A stretch of 64,000 nucleotides of DNA, from contig JBHJGP010000025.1 in assembly GCA_050331695.1 (NCBI GenBank), positions 124,001 to 188,000 of the forward strand, in the 5' to 3' direction. The translations under genes and the position numbers were made by a program. How positions within the stretch are numbered: position 1 is the stretch's first letter; each line of letters starts with the position of its first letter. The notes under the pieces were generated by a model. It was not told the DNA's origin, searched no databases, and worked only from the letters and a program-made list of their open reading frames with translations. The DNA comes from JBHJGP01 sp050331695. GTDB lineage: Bacteria; Pseudomonadota; Alphaproteobacteria; Geminicoccales; Geminicoccaceae. Positions 9,542 through 18,576 of this stretch are shown in pieces.

Positions 9542-9980
9542 CGCTCATCCTCCCGCGACGACGTTCAACTAAAGCGCAAAGCGCGGCGACTATTCTCTTT
9601 TTCTGCGTTTCGGCCCCAGGCATGCCGCAGCGCCGACGCCCTGTCCAGAAGACGCATTCGGAAACGGCCGCGACAAATGCGATTTTTTGTCTGTTTGCCG
9701 GTTGCTGACGCCGAATTCTCTCGAACGCGGTTGATCGAGGCCAAGCGCCTTCGGGGCTCGGCTTCTTCTACTCAGGCGCGCCTTTGGCGCCGCGTGATCG
9801 GCTTCGGCTTGAGCCTGACCCTCCGGCGAAGACGATCCGGTGTTGACGACTGGTCGATCGGAGGCGGTCGCATCGGCAAGACGATGGGGGCGCCGTGGTC
9901 GGAAACGCAAACAGTTGGGCGCCGGAAGGGCTGGGCGAAGGGCAATTGCCGGGTCGGTCACCCGCCCAGTCTGGCCACTC

Positions 9981-10018
9981 AAAAAGAAAACGGGCGCTGG
10001 ACCGCTCCACCGCCCGTT
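9981..10018 (-). terminator. Rho-independent terminator of the ATP-grasp/MFS/binding-protein operon
   Basis: On the minus strand, downstream of the stop at 10047, the sequence reads GAACGGGCG, a 14-base loop, CGCCCGTT, then TTCTTTTT. The perfect 8-bp GC-rich stem (9989-9996 with 10011-10018) followed by a T tract fits an intrinsic terminator for the minus-strand operon. The remaining intergenic bases 9542-9980 hold no gene that I can support. Confidence 0.75.
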
Positions 10019-10046
10019 CAGACAAAACCCCTAGACAGACAAAAAA

Positions 10047-11258
10047 TCAGCCCTGGGGTTTGTCCGGGCCGAGCCCTTTGCCGGCGCGGCGGACAGGGTT
10101 GCCGTCATAGTCGTAGACATAGTTCGCGCTCTCGAAGAAGCGGAACGGCACCTCGAGACCGATCTGGCGGGCACGCCGGAAATTGATGGCGATGTCCGGA
10201 GGCGAGACGATGCCGACCGGCAGTTCGCCGGGATCGACATTGCCGTTGAGCACGTCATAGCCGTAGACGGCGGCCAGATACGCGTTGCTTTCGAAGCTGA
10301 TGCCGACGGCCAACACCGCGCTCTCGTCGCCGGCGCGGACGACTTCGGGGACCGCGCTCACCACAGGCACCCGATCGGCATACTGGTTGATCGCGTTGAT
10401 CTCGCTGAAGACGGAGGTGCTGCCGGTGATCCAGAACAGGCTGTTGTCGAGCGAGGGATCGGTTTTGCGCATTTCGACGATCGCCTCGGGCAGCAGGCGC
10501 TTGATATCGTCGACCGTCTGATCGCCGTCCTGAATGGCGATGTACTGGACATTGATGCCCTTCGCCTTGGCTGCCGCCTCCATCGGCTTGGCCTGGGTGC
10601 GGATCGCGCTGATGTTGCGGCTGCCGACCAGGATGCCCAGGTTCTTGAGCTCGGTCTTGAAGTCCAGAAGGTAGGCGAGCTGGACGTCGATCGGCATGTT
10701 GAGGGAGGTGAAGGCGAAATTGCTGCCGGAACCGGTTTCGTAATTGTCGATGTGACCCAGGGCCACCGGATCCTTCGAGCAGACGCTGACCACCGGGATG
10801 TCGCCATTGCGGTAGTACTGATTGAGCCAGGCCGTGGATTCCGATCCCATGGAGTAGATCAGATCGAAGCCCTCGCGCTCGGCAAGCTCGAGCGTCGCGG
10901 CGCCGTTGCCATCGTCCTTCTCGAAATTGATCGCGTGCATGTCGATCTCGAGATTTTTGCTGGCGAAAACGTCGAGGATCTTACTGATCGCGATGTCGTA
11001 GCCGGAGGAGGGCCGGGGATAGAGGATCAGGACCTTCTTCGCCGGCCCTTCATTGTCCACGGTGCTCTTGATGTGGACCTGGAGATCATCGCCCGGGACC
11101 GCAGCGAAGGTCCAGGCGCCGGCTAACTCCTCATGGTGGCGAAACCAGGCTGAATAGCCCGGATTGGCATTGGCCTCGGTCGGTTGGCTGAGGATGCCGG
11201 CCGCCACCAGAAAGGCCAGTGCGCCGCCAAGCTTCTGCTTACGGTAACCGTTCGTCAT
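10047..11258 (-). CDS. Periplasmic binding protein, ABC_sub_bind (PF04392-type) family
   Basis: A 403-residue protein with an N-terminal signal peptide (KLGGALAFLVAAGILSQPTEANA) and the fold pattern of PF04392 binding proteins: strands VLILYPR, DLIYSMGS, IPVVSVCS, LGILVGS, and the late motif PPDIAINFRRARQIGLEVP typical of that family. These proteins usually belong to ABC importers for aromatic amino acids or related ligands, but no ABC permease or ATPase is nearby. It is instead the last gene of a three-gene minus-strand operon (ATP-grasp, sensor-MFS, this protein), 72 bases after the MFS gene and followed by a terminator. I infer that it presents a ligand to the extracytoplasmic sensor region of the MFS protein. 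Confidence 0.8.
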   Translation of the reverse strand: MTNGYRKQKLGGALAFLVAAGILSQPTEANANPGYSAWFRHHEELAGAWTFAAVPGDDLQVHIKSTVDNEGPAKKVLILYPRPSSGYDIAISKILDVFASKNLEIDMHAINFEKDDGNGAATLELAEREGFDLIYSMGSESTAWLNQYYRNGDIPVVSVCSKDPVALGHIDNYETGSGSNFAFTSLNMPIDVQLAYLLDFKTELKNLGILVGSRNISAIRTQAKPMEAAAKAKGINVQYIAIQDGDQTVDDIKRLLPEAIVEMRKTDPSLDNSLFWITGSTSVFSEINAINQYADRVPVVSAVPEVVRAGDESAVLAVGISFESNAYLAAVYGYDVLNGNVDPGELPVGIVSPPDIAINFRRARQIGLEVPFRFFESANYVYDYDGNPVRRAGKGLGPDKPQG

Positions 11259-11330
11259 GGACGAGCTCTCCTCGGTGTGGGGGGAATTTTCGCGGTCCGG
11301 ATCGGACCACCGATAGGACAGCGCCGGTGC

Positions 11331-14300
11331 CTAGTCGGCGACGAGCGCTTTGCGCTTGCTTGGCGTCGGCGCGTTGTCAAGCGCCTGGGGTGAAGGGCTT
11401 TCGAGATCGATGACAGGCCGCTGGGACGGTACGGCCAAGGGCGCGGACGCGGTCCAAACGAAACGCTTGAGCGGTCCGCTCTCGGAGCGCAGGTGTCCGC
11501 GGAAAGCCGTTTGCAACTGGTGAAGACCGGTATGATCACGGCCTTGCCTTCGATCCAAGGTCATTACCGCCAACCAACCTCGCAATTGATCGAGCCATGC
11601 TTGCGAAGAGCGCATCGACACAAGCGCCGAATTCGGACGCTCTTCCAACCATTCATTGATGTGAATTAGCCTATAAGTTGATTTTCTTCCAGACACAATA
11701 ACCAAAAGAGATTTATCCGTCGGCACCGTGCGATCGATGGCGTTGAGGAATTCGACGAACTGCCGGGTCTGGCGCCGTTCGACCACGCCGTCCTCCACCA
11801 GATCGAGCCCGATCGATTCGTCGCCGGCGGCTATGGCGCTTAGAAGCTTCTCGTCGATGATGTGGCTTTTGGATTCCAGATGTTGGGTGATCGCCGTTTG
11901 CGCCACGTCGCTGCTGATCTTGCGACCCGTATCCTCGAGGCTGAGCACCAGCGTGAAATAGGGCGGATCCAGATGCAGCCCGACGACATCGTCGATCCGT
12001 CCGATCATGTCGCTCAAACGTTTTCTGCGCTGCTCGCTTCGGACCCTTTGGGCAAGAAGCATGAAGAGGATGCCCAATACGGCCACGGCGCCGCCGATCC
12101 ATGTCAGGATGATCGCGTTCTCACCGCCAATAAGGAAGAGCTGGCCGACGACGATCGGACCGGCGACGTGACCGATCCGCTCCATGAACCGATAGGTGGC
12201 GGTGAGCGTGCTCACGCCCACCCGGTCCGCCAGCTCCAGATTGGCGACGTGGGTGACGACCGGCGCGTTGATCAGCCCGTGGGCGCCGCCCACCAAGGTC
12301 ACGCCCAGAATGATCGTGATGACCTCGGCGGTGCCACCCATCGGCAACATGCCCAGGTGATCCAGGGCCATGCACGCGATCAGGCCCAGGCCGATGGCGC
12401 TCAGGATCGCACCGCCCACAAGCACCAATCGGGTGTCGCCGGTCCGGTCGACCAGACGGGATATGTAGCCGTTTGCCAGAACGACGCCGGCCGCATAGAT
12501 CATCAGGATCTGGCCGATATCTTCCTGACGATAACCCTGGGCCGCCATCAATAGGGGCAGCGCGAAGACGATGACGCCGGTTAAAACCGCCTTTGCCGGA
12601 ATGCCGATGAAGGCGATGGTCTTCATCATCTCCGGCGAACTGAAGGCATCGATCACGTCCTTGCCGATATCCTTCAGCGACCCGGTGAGGTTCTTGTTCG
12701 CCGCAGGCTTCGCTGCCTTCGCCCGGGGAACCGCCAGGAATGCGTAGAGGATCATGATGGCGGTCGAGAAGAAGGCGATGGTGAACACGCCCTGGGCGCC
12801 GATGTAGCTGACCAAGAGCGAGCCGATCGCCATGCCGGAAATCATGCCGCCCTGGAAACCGTAGACGATGATCGCCGCGCCCTGAGTTTTCCGCTGGGGG
12901 GATACAACCGCCAGGATGAAAGACTGCACGCCGATGAACAGCATCGCCTGGCCGATCCCGGCGGCGGCCCGGGCGACGATCAACAGCCAGAGCTCCATCT
13001 CCAGGATCAGGAGACCGAAGCTTATCATGCTGAGCAGCATGCCGACGATCATCAAGGGCCGGGGACTGAACCGCTGGGCGATATGACCCGATGGGACGAC
13101 CGTCAGCGCGAAGCACAAGTAATAGACGGCGAAGACCACCGACGTCAGACCGCCGCTGAGACCGCTGGATTCGATCACGGCGGAGGTGAGCTGCGGCAGA
13201 AACGCGTACGACAGATGTTCCACGCACATGACGACGTAGAACACCGGTTTCACGAGCTTCAGGGCGTGGTCCTCATCGAGACCCGACAGAGGCGGCGGAT
13301 CGCCCTTGGTTCCCTGCCTGCGCCGAGCCTGGGCATTGTGGCTGCGCAACGAACCGGCGAGCTGCAGGAAGACGCTCGCGAGAAACGCGGAGGCGATGAA
13401 CAGGGCCGCGAAGTTCTTCACGCTCCGGATCATTTGCCAGTAGACGATCCCCTGGGGCAGGGTGATCGCCACCTCGATGCGCAGATCGGTGGTCGGCGGG
13501 CTGATGTCGACGATGTATTCGTAAGTGCCCGGTTCACCCCGCCAGGTCTGCCCGATGAGGAAGCTGTCGGTGTGGATCCTGATCTCGTCGTCGACCAGGA
13601 GCGCTGCCGAACTGATGTCCGGGTTGAGCCGGCGGTATTCCGCAAAAGCCCGGTCCAGACCGGGGATCTGCTCGATGTCGAGATTGAAACCGACCACCTC
13701 GGTCATGCGCTGGCCGAGGGAGTCGGCGAGCGCCTTCGTCTTGATTTGGGTACCGTGGGTGTAGAGTCCGACCAGCGTGCTTACCACCAGGACCGACATG
13801 ACGAGGAAAAGACCGGTGTAGGTGAGCGGCACCACAGGCCATTTCTTGCGGGCGAGCCAGCGGCTCAGTAGACCGACAAACAGGGCGAACATCACGGGAA
13901 GACCGATGGCGACGGGCAGGAGGCGTGAAAAGGCGTCTTTCACCTGCTGGCCGATCAGACTGTGGGGCATGGTGATGGCGATGCGGCCGACCTGATCGTG
14001 GCGGTTTCGAAGCGGCTGAGTGACCTGAAGGTAACTGGCATCGCGCCGGACCTCGTAGATGGTCTGGCTGCCCGCGTCCTCCTTGCGTTTGGGATCGGCG
14101 TTGTTGAGCAGGCCGATGCGCCCGTCGCCGCTGACGAACAGCGGACGATCCTTTTGATCGAGAACGGTGATCGCCGCGATCGCGCCATCCGATGACCGCA
14201 ATTTGGCGGCTCGAGGAGCGAAGCCGACATACTGGTCAAGGGGAAGATCGCGCCTTAGGAAGCCTTCGATCGCGTTGACCATCACCCGGTTCTGGGCGAC

Positions 14301-14441
14301 CAGCTTGTCGACGTAGATCTGCTGATAGGAGCGCTGCGCTTCGCCGAAGCCGACGTAGAGAAGCAAGAAGAACGACATGCCCGCCACCGTCGCCATCACG
14401 ACGGCATCGGTGATCCTCTGACGCAAGGCACCCGGTGTCAT
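11331..14441 (-). CDS. MFS transporter fused to N-terminal double extracytoplasmic sensor modules and a C-terminal cytoplasmic domain
   Basis: A 1036-residue membrane protein with an unusual architecture. Residues 1-200: a membrane helix (VVMATVAGMSFFLLLYVGF), an extracytoplasmic segment of about 130 residues, and a second helix (LPVAIGLPVMFALFVGLL). Residues 205-360: another helix, a second extracytoplasmic segment, and a fourth helix. From about 390 to 780 there are about 12 helices of the major facilitator superfamily. The last 250 residues are soluble and unrecognised, with repeated acidic/hydrophobic segments and a basic end (SKRKALVAD). The N-terminal half resembles the input half of a chemoreceptor or histidine kinase. 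It starts 42 bases after the ATP-grasp gene and precedes the periplasmic binding protein gene. It ends in TAG. Function is unknown; a signal-gated exporter or importer is an inference. Confidence 0.8.
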   Translation of the reverse strand: MTPGALRQRITDAVVMATVAGMSFFLLLYVGFGEAQRSYQQIYVDKLVAQNRVMVNAIEGFLRRDLPLDQYVGFAPRAAKLRSSDGAIAAITVLDQKDRPLFVSGDGRIGLLNNADPKRKEDAGSQTIYEVRRDASYLQVTQPLRNRHDQVGRIAITMPHSLIGQQVKDAFSRLLPVAIGLPVMFALFVGLLSRWLARKKWPVVPLTYTGLFLVMSVLVVSTLVGLYTHGTQIKTKALADSLGQRMTEVVGFNLDIEQIPGLDRAFAEYRRLNPDISSAALLVDDEIRIHTDSFLIGQTWRGEPGTYEYIVDISPPTTDLRIEVAITLPQGIVYWQMIRSVKNFAALFIASAFLASVFLQLAGSLRSHNAQARRRQGTKGDPPPLSGLDEDHALKLVKPVFYVVMCVEHLSYAFLPQLTSAVIESSGLSGGLTSVVFAVYYLCFALTVVPSGHIAQRFSPRPLMIVGMLLSMISFGLLILEMELWLLIVARAAAGIGQAMLFIGVQSFILAVVSPQRKTQGAAIIVYGFQGGMISGMAIGSLLVSYIGAQGVFTIAFFSTAIMILYAFLAVPRAKAAKPAANKNLTGSLKDIGKDVIDAFSSPEMMKTIAFIGIPAKAVLTGVIVFALPLLMAAQGYRQEDIGQILMIYAAGVVLANGYISRLVDRTGDTRLVLVGGAILSAIGLGLIACMALDHLGMLPMGGTAEVITIILGVTLVGGAHGLINAPVVTHVANLELADRVGVSTLTATYRFMERIGHVAGPIVVGQLFLIGGENAIILTWIGGAVAVLGILFMLLAQRVRSEQRRKRLSDMIGRIDDVVGLHLDPPYFTLVLSLEDTGRKISSDVAQTAITQHLESKSHIIDEKLLSAIAAGDESIGLDLVEDGVVERRQTRQFVEFLNAIDRTVPTDKSLLVIVSGRKSTYRLIHINEWLEERPNSALVSMRSSQAWLDQLRGWLAVMTLDRRQGRDHTGLHQLQTAFRGHLRSESGPLKRFVWTASAPLAVPSQRPVIDLESPSPQALDNAPTPSKRKALVAD

Positions 14442-14482
14442 GGCGTGTCGCTCAACGGATCACGTTTCTCAGGTGCACTCGA

Positions 14483-15706
14483 TCAGCCAAGCAGGCCGGT
14501 CATGGAGCTGACAGCCCCCCGGCGTTGACTGAACAAGTGGTCGATGCGGTCGGCGAACAGCGACAGGACCAGATCGTCGTAGCTCATACCCTCGGCGCCG
14601 AGACCGGCACAGACAATGCTCGTCTTGTCGGCTTTCGGTGCCGCCAGATCCGGTTTCGGATTGGCTTCGAGAACGTGCAGCTTACCGTCCTCGTCAGCCC
14701 GAACGTCGAGGCGAACCAAGGTCTCCAGATCCAGCTCGAGATAGACCCGGCTGGCCATTGCCTTCAACTCGGCGGCGACAGCCTGGTCGTCGTGACCTTC
14801 GACCAGATTGACCCGGTCAACCGTGATGGCTCGGGTGTCCATCGATGTAAAGATCCGCTCATCCTTGTCGAGCTTGCGCTCGACCGCGGCGAAGCTGAAG
14901 GGATTGTCCAGCCGCTCGAGCCTGCCGCCGCGTACCACGACCGGTCCGCAGACAGCGACGCAGAACTCGCGTCCGGCCAGGTAGCGTTCGATGAGAACAT
15001 GGTTTTCCGTCGCGCCGTAGACCTCGCCGACCGCGTCTGCCAGTTCGGCAATCGTGTCCACGACCAGAACGTGGTGAGAGGCGCGGCCCGACACGGGCTT
15101 CACAACGAACGGGCCTTCATACTCACCGAACGTCGCGTAAAAGCGCGGATTGTCGAAGGGCGTGAAGGCGCCGCGGCCGAGGTGCCAGACCATGAACGGC
15201 GCCGTCGGCACGCCCAGAACGGCAAGGTCGCGTTTGAACAGATGTTTGTGGTCCAGCGTGCCGGCGCTCAACGGATTGTGGCCGATATAGGGGATGCCGA
15301 ACATTTCCAGCATGGCCGCGGCGTGACCGACGGCGCCCACACCCTGGACGCCGCCTGTGTTCAGCCAAACGAAATGGGTGCCGCTCCGCCGCAAACGCTC
15401 GCCCAGATGCATGTCGTCGGGCATCGTCGTGACGTCGCGAAAGCCGATCCGCCGGAGCGCGGCCGCAATGTCCTCGGCCACGGCTTCGTAACTTTTCCAG
15501 GGGCGGGGATTGACCGTGGGATGGATCACAGCGCCCGCGTCGGTCTTGTTACCGCCGAACACGACGGCGACCTTGAGCCCATCCATAAGGCGATCGACCT
15601 GCCGGGTCAGTTCATCGACACGGGTGGTACGCCGCGGCCAGTAGCCGTCCATTTCGGACGCTAGGCTGACGCCTTGGTCTGGCCGGTTAATCAACGCAAG
15701 ACTCAT
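14483..15706 (-). CDS. ATP-grasp ligase related to D-alanine-D-alanine ligase
   Basis: An ATP-grasp protein of about 407 residues. Features include VAVVFGG at the N-terminal pre-grasp domain, GIPYIGHNPLSAGTLDHKHLFK as in Ddl-like enzymes, FVVKPVSGRASHHV (ATP-binding loop and lysine), a central VLIERYLAGREFCV strand pair, and LVRLDVRADEDG ... LEANPKPDL (metal-binding Asp/Glu/Asn). Such enzymes join a carboxylate to an amine, often making peptides or modified amino acids. I chose the ATG at 15706; an upstream TTG (15730) would add eight residues. It is the first gene of the operon with the sensor-MFS and binding-protein genes, so its product may be the transported or sensed molecule. The product itself is unknown. 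Confidence 0.8.
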   Translation of the reverse strand: MSLALINRPDQGVSLASEMDGYWPRRTTRVDELTRQVDRLMDGLKVAVVFGGNKTDAGAVIHPTVNPRPWKSYEAVAEDIAAALRRIGFRDVTTMPDDMHLGERLRRSGTHFVWLNTGGVQGVGAVGHAAAMLEMFGIPYIGHNPLSAGTLDHKHLFKRDLAVLGVPTAPFMVWHLGRGAFTPFDNPRFYATFGEYEGPFVVKPVSGRASHHVLVVDTIAELADAVGEVYGATENHVLIERYLAGREFCVAVCGPVVVRGGRLERLDNPFSFAAVERKLDKDERIFTSMDTRAITVDRVNLVEGHDDQAVAAELKAMASRVYLELDLETLVRLDVRADEDGKLHVLEANPKPDLAAPKADKTSIVCAGLGAEGMSYDDLVLSLFADRIDHLFSQRRGAVSSMTGLLG

Positions 15707-16036
15707 GGAGACCCCGCACAAAGCAAACAAGAGGACGGGTCGATCTAAGCCATCACATGTTAAATTTAGACTAACGAAACCGATATAGACCGCACGCCGC
15801 CGGCCCGAGCCACTTTGTCTTTATGCATTCTGGTCTCGGCGAGGACGGGCCGACTGGGAACATATGACGAGACCATTGGCGGCGAACCGATCGTTTATTT
15901 ACCTCGTTTTAACGCCTCATCTTCAATAGTCGCCACCTGAGCCGGCCGGGCGCCAGCAGTCGCACCGCAGGTTCTGTTCATACGAGTTGCATGCCAAAGA
16001 CGGGCCGCCGAGCGGTCAATTGGGGGTTGATTAGGA
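15707..16036. promoter_or_regulatory. Divergent intergenic region between the ATP-grasp operon and the histidine kinase operon
   Basis: About 330 bases separate the two divergent starts. The middle (15755-15800 and 15880-15915) is AT-richer than the flanks, as expected for back-to-back promoters. I cannot fix -35/-10 boxes or an operator with confidence. No coding sequence is supported in it. Confidence 0.4.
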
Positions 16037-18094
16037 ATGACCGGACAGATTGATCTTGCCTCCTGCGGCCGACGGGAGTCGAATGACGAGACGCCGCCCG
16101 CGATCGCTCCCATCGATCGAAGCGGAGACCCGTGGGCAGGGTTCGTCGAGGCGCAGACCCAGGTGCTCAATCTCATTAACGGTGAGGGCGATCTTGGCCC
16201 CAGCCTGAGGGCGATCGTCAACTCGATCGAAGATTGCGTCGGTGCCAGCGGCTGTTTTTTGGCCTGGCGGGATGTTGACGGTATCAGCGTCGCATCGGTG
16301 AGCAGTCCGGTCCTGACATCCGAGCTGGTCCGCGCGCTCGAAGGCCTTTGCGAGGCGGACTTCGATGGGCTCAACGATGGCGCCGCGGACATTCTAGCCC
16401 AGCACCAAAGCCACAAGGTCGCGTTTCAGAAAATTACCAATGGTGGAACGGCGGTAAGCGGCGCTCTTCTCATCATCGGCTCGGCCGAAGACGAAGTGGG
16501 TCCCAAGGTTGCCGACCAGCGCGTGGCGGCGATGGCGTCGCTCGCCGGTCTCGCCATCGCCAGCGAGTACCGCACCCACCAATTGATCTCAGCGAACAAA
16601 CGCTTCGCGGCCCTGGCGAAGAACGTTCCGGGTGTCGTCTACCAACGGGTCGTTCGGCCGGATGGCGACATTCGCTACACCTATATCAGCGAGGCGGCGA
16701 CCGATCTCTTCGGCGTATCGCCCGACGAGATCTTGTCCGACTCCCAGGCCTTGTTCGACTGCCACGGACCCGAATACTACTCGACCTTCCGTGAGCGGCT
16801 CCTCGCCGCTTCGCGTGACATGAGCCTTTGGGATGTCGAAGCGAAAATCATCACCCGCGACGGCAAGCGCAAATACACCCACGCCATTGCCAGACCGCAT
16901 CAGGAGCCGGACGGCTCGGTCATCTGGAACGGGGTGATCCTCGATCAGACCCGGATCAAGGAAGCGGAACTCGCCGCCGCGGCGGCCGAGGCCCGGACCC
17001 GCGATGCCATCATCGAGACCATTCCCCAGGCGTTCGTTCTGTTCGACAGTGATGACCGGCTGATGACCTGGAACAGCCGCTTCGTCAATCTCTATCCCGA
17101 GCTCGGCGAAGTGATCACCGCGGGCCGGACCTACGCCGATCTCATTCGTGCCGAGATCGAGTTCGGCATCGAGCAGCTTCCGGAGGGCGTCGATCCCCAG
17201 GCCCGGCTCTACGAATGTTTGGCCCGGCACCATCTGGCCGACTATGTGGTCGAGCGGCAACTCCGCAACGGCCGCTGGATCATGCGCAACGAGCACAGGA
17301 CGCTCGATGGCGGGACGGTGGTCCTGCATACCGACATCACGGACCTCAAGGACCGTGAGACCGCACTCGAGCGAAGCAACCGGGAACTCGAGACCTTCGC
17401 GTCGATCGCATCCCACGATCTCCAGGAGCCGCTACGCAAGATCGACGCCTTCGGCGACCGGCTGAAGCGCAAATATAACGACCAGCTCGGTGATGACGGG
17501 CGCATGTACATCGAACGCATGCAAAGCGCAGTCGGCCGGATGCGCTCGTTGATCAACGATCTGCTCGACTATTCGCGTGTCACGACGAAGGCAAAACCGT
17601 TCAAGGCCGTGGCTTTGGACCAGGTGTTCGCCGAGGTGGTGGGCGACCTCCAGATCAGCATCGAGAACGTTCGCGGTAAAGTTGAAGGACGGGACCTGCC
17701 TGTCATCGACGCGGATGGAACCCAGATGCGTCAGCTTCTCCAGAACCTGATCGCCAACGCGCTCAAGTTTCTCAATCCCGAGACGCCCCCCGAAGTGACA
17801 ATCATCGGCCAGGTCCTGGAAGAGGACGGGCGAAACAGCGAAGACGGCAAGGTCAGGATCGAGATCCGCGACAATGGCATCGGCTTCGACATGAAGTATG
17901 CCGACCGTATTTTCGGCATCTTCCAGCGTCTCCATAGTCGCAGCGACTATGAGGGCACCGGCGTTGGCTTGGCGACCTGTCGCAAGATCGTCGAACGGCA
18001 CGGCGGCACGATCGCCGTATCCAGCCAACCTGGAGAAGGCACGGCCTTCATCATCGAGCTGCCAGTCCGGCAGCCCAACCAAAGCGCGAGCTAA
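16037..18094 (+). CDS. GAF-PAS-PAS hybrid-less sensor histidine kinase (soluble)
   Basis: A 685-residue kinase without membrane segments. Order of domains: GAF (about 40-180), PAS (about 190-310, with NVPGVVYQRV and DGKRKYTH), PAS (about 325-440, beginning IPQAFVLFDSDDRL), HisKA with phospho-acceptor His460 in ASHDLQEPLR, and HATPase_c with N-box NLIANALKFL, G1 DNGIGF and G2 GTGVGLATC. The DLQEPLR H-box and the following Rcp1-type receiver are characteristic of phytochrome-like and related kinases, although this protein lacks a phytochrome core. The signal is unknown. A receiver gene follows 6 bases later and a c-di-GMP enzyme after that, so the three form one operon. It diverges from the ATP-grasp operon. 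Confidence 0.9.
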   Translation: MTGQIDLASCGRRESNDETPPAIAPIDRSGDPWAGFVEAQTQVLNLINGEGDLGPSLRAIVNSIEDCVGASGCFLAWRDVDGISVASVSSPVLTSELVRALEGLCEADFDGLNDGAADILAQHQSHKVAFQKITNGGTAVSGALLIIGSAEDEVGPKVADQRVAAMASLAGLAIASEYRTHQLISANKRFAALAKNVPGVVYQRVVRPDGDIRYTYISEAATDLFGVSPDEILSDSQALFDCHGPEYYSTFRERLLAASRDMSLWDVEAKIITRDGKRKYTHAIARPHQEPDGSVIWNGVILDQTRIKEAELAAAAAEARTRDAIIETIPQAFVLFDSDDRLMTWNSRFVNLYPELGEVITAGRTYADLIRAEIEFGIEQLPEGVDPQARLYECLARHHLADYVVERQLRNGRWIMRNEHRTLDGGTVVLHTDITDLKDRETALERSNRELETFASIASHDLQEPLRKIDAFGDRLKRKYNDQLGDDGRMYIERMQSAVGRMRSLINDLLDYSRVTTKAKPFKAVALDQVFAEVVGDLQISIENVRGKVEGRDLPVIDADGTQMRQLLQNLIANALKFLNPETPPEVTIIGQVLEEDGRNSEDGKVRIEIRDNGIGFDMKYADRIFGIFQRLHSRSDYEGTGVGLATCRKIVERHGGTIAVSSQPGEGTAFIIELPVRQPNQSAS

Positions 18095-18100
18095 AGAGAG

Positions 18101-18565
18101 ATGAACACGCCCATGCCTATTAAGATACTGGTCGCTGATGACGACCCCGACGATCGGATGATGATCGAGGACGCGTTCGCCGAGAACCGTGTGGCAAATG
18201 AGATCGATTTCGTCGAAGACGGCGAGCAATTGATCGCTTTTCTGAGACGCGAGGGCGATTACGCTGATCTACAGGGACAACCCTTCCCGGGGATCATTCT
18301 TCTCGATCTGAATATGCCGAGAATGGATGGCCGGGAGGCGCTCCGCGAGCTCAAATCCGACCCAGAGCTATGCCGGATCCCGGTCATCGTCTTGACCACG
18401 TCCCAGGCGGAAGAGGACATCGTTCGAACCTACGGTTTGGGGGTCAGCTCCTTCATCACCAAGCCCGTCAGCTTCGAAGGTTTGGTCGAGGCGGTCAGCG
18501 TCATCTGTCAGTACTGGATCCAGATCGTCGCCCTGCCGCCGGAATGCTCGCAGAAGCACTTCTAG
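18101..18565 (+). CDS. Rcp1-like single-domain response regulator
   Basis: A 154-residue receiver-only protein. The acidic pocket is ADDDPDD (residues 12-18), the phosphorylation site is Asp69 in LLDLNMPRMDG, followed by the Thr in VLTTS and Lys121 in FITKPVS. The extended GxxxDLxxQPxPGIILLDLNMPRMDGR pattern is typical of Rcp1-type regulators that pair with DLQEPLR-type kinases. It starts 6 bases after the kinase stop. It has no output domain, so it probably acts by protein contact or as a phosphate relay. It ends with TAG and is followed 11 bases later by the REC-REC-GGDEF-EAL gene. Confidence 0.9.
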   Translation: MNTPMPIKILVADDDPDDRMMIEDAFAENRVANEIDFVEDGEQLIAFLRREGDYADLQGQPFPGIILLDLNMPRMDGREALRELKSDPELCRIPVIVLTTSQAEEDIVRTYGLGVSSFITKPVSFEGLVEAVSVICQYWIQIVALPPECSQKHF

Positions 18566-18576
18566 GAAGCTGATCC

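Noticed and set aside
8126..10186. A 686-codon plus-strand open frame opposite the peptide-binding protein gene
   Set aside because: It lies antisense to a clear Tat-exported binding protein, shows no motifs and extends through an intergenic terminator.
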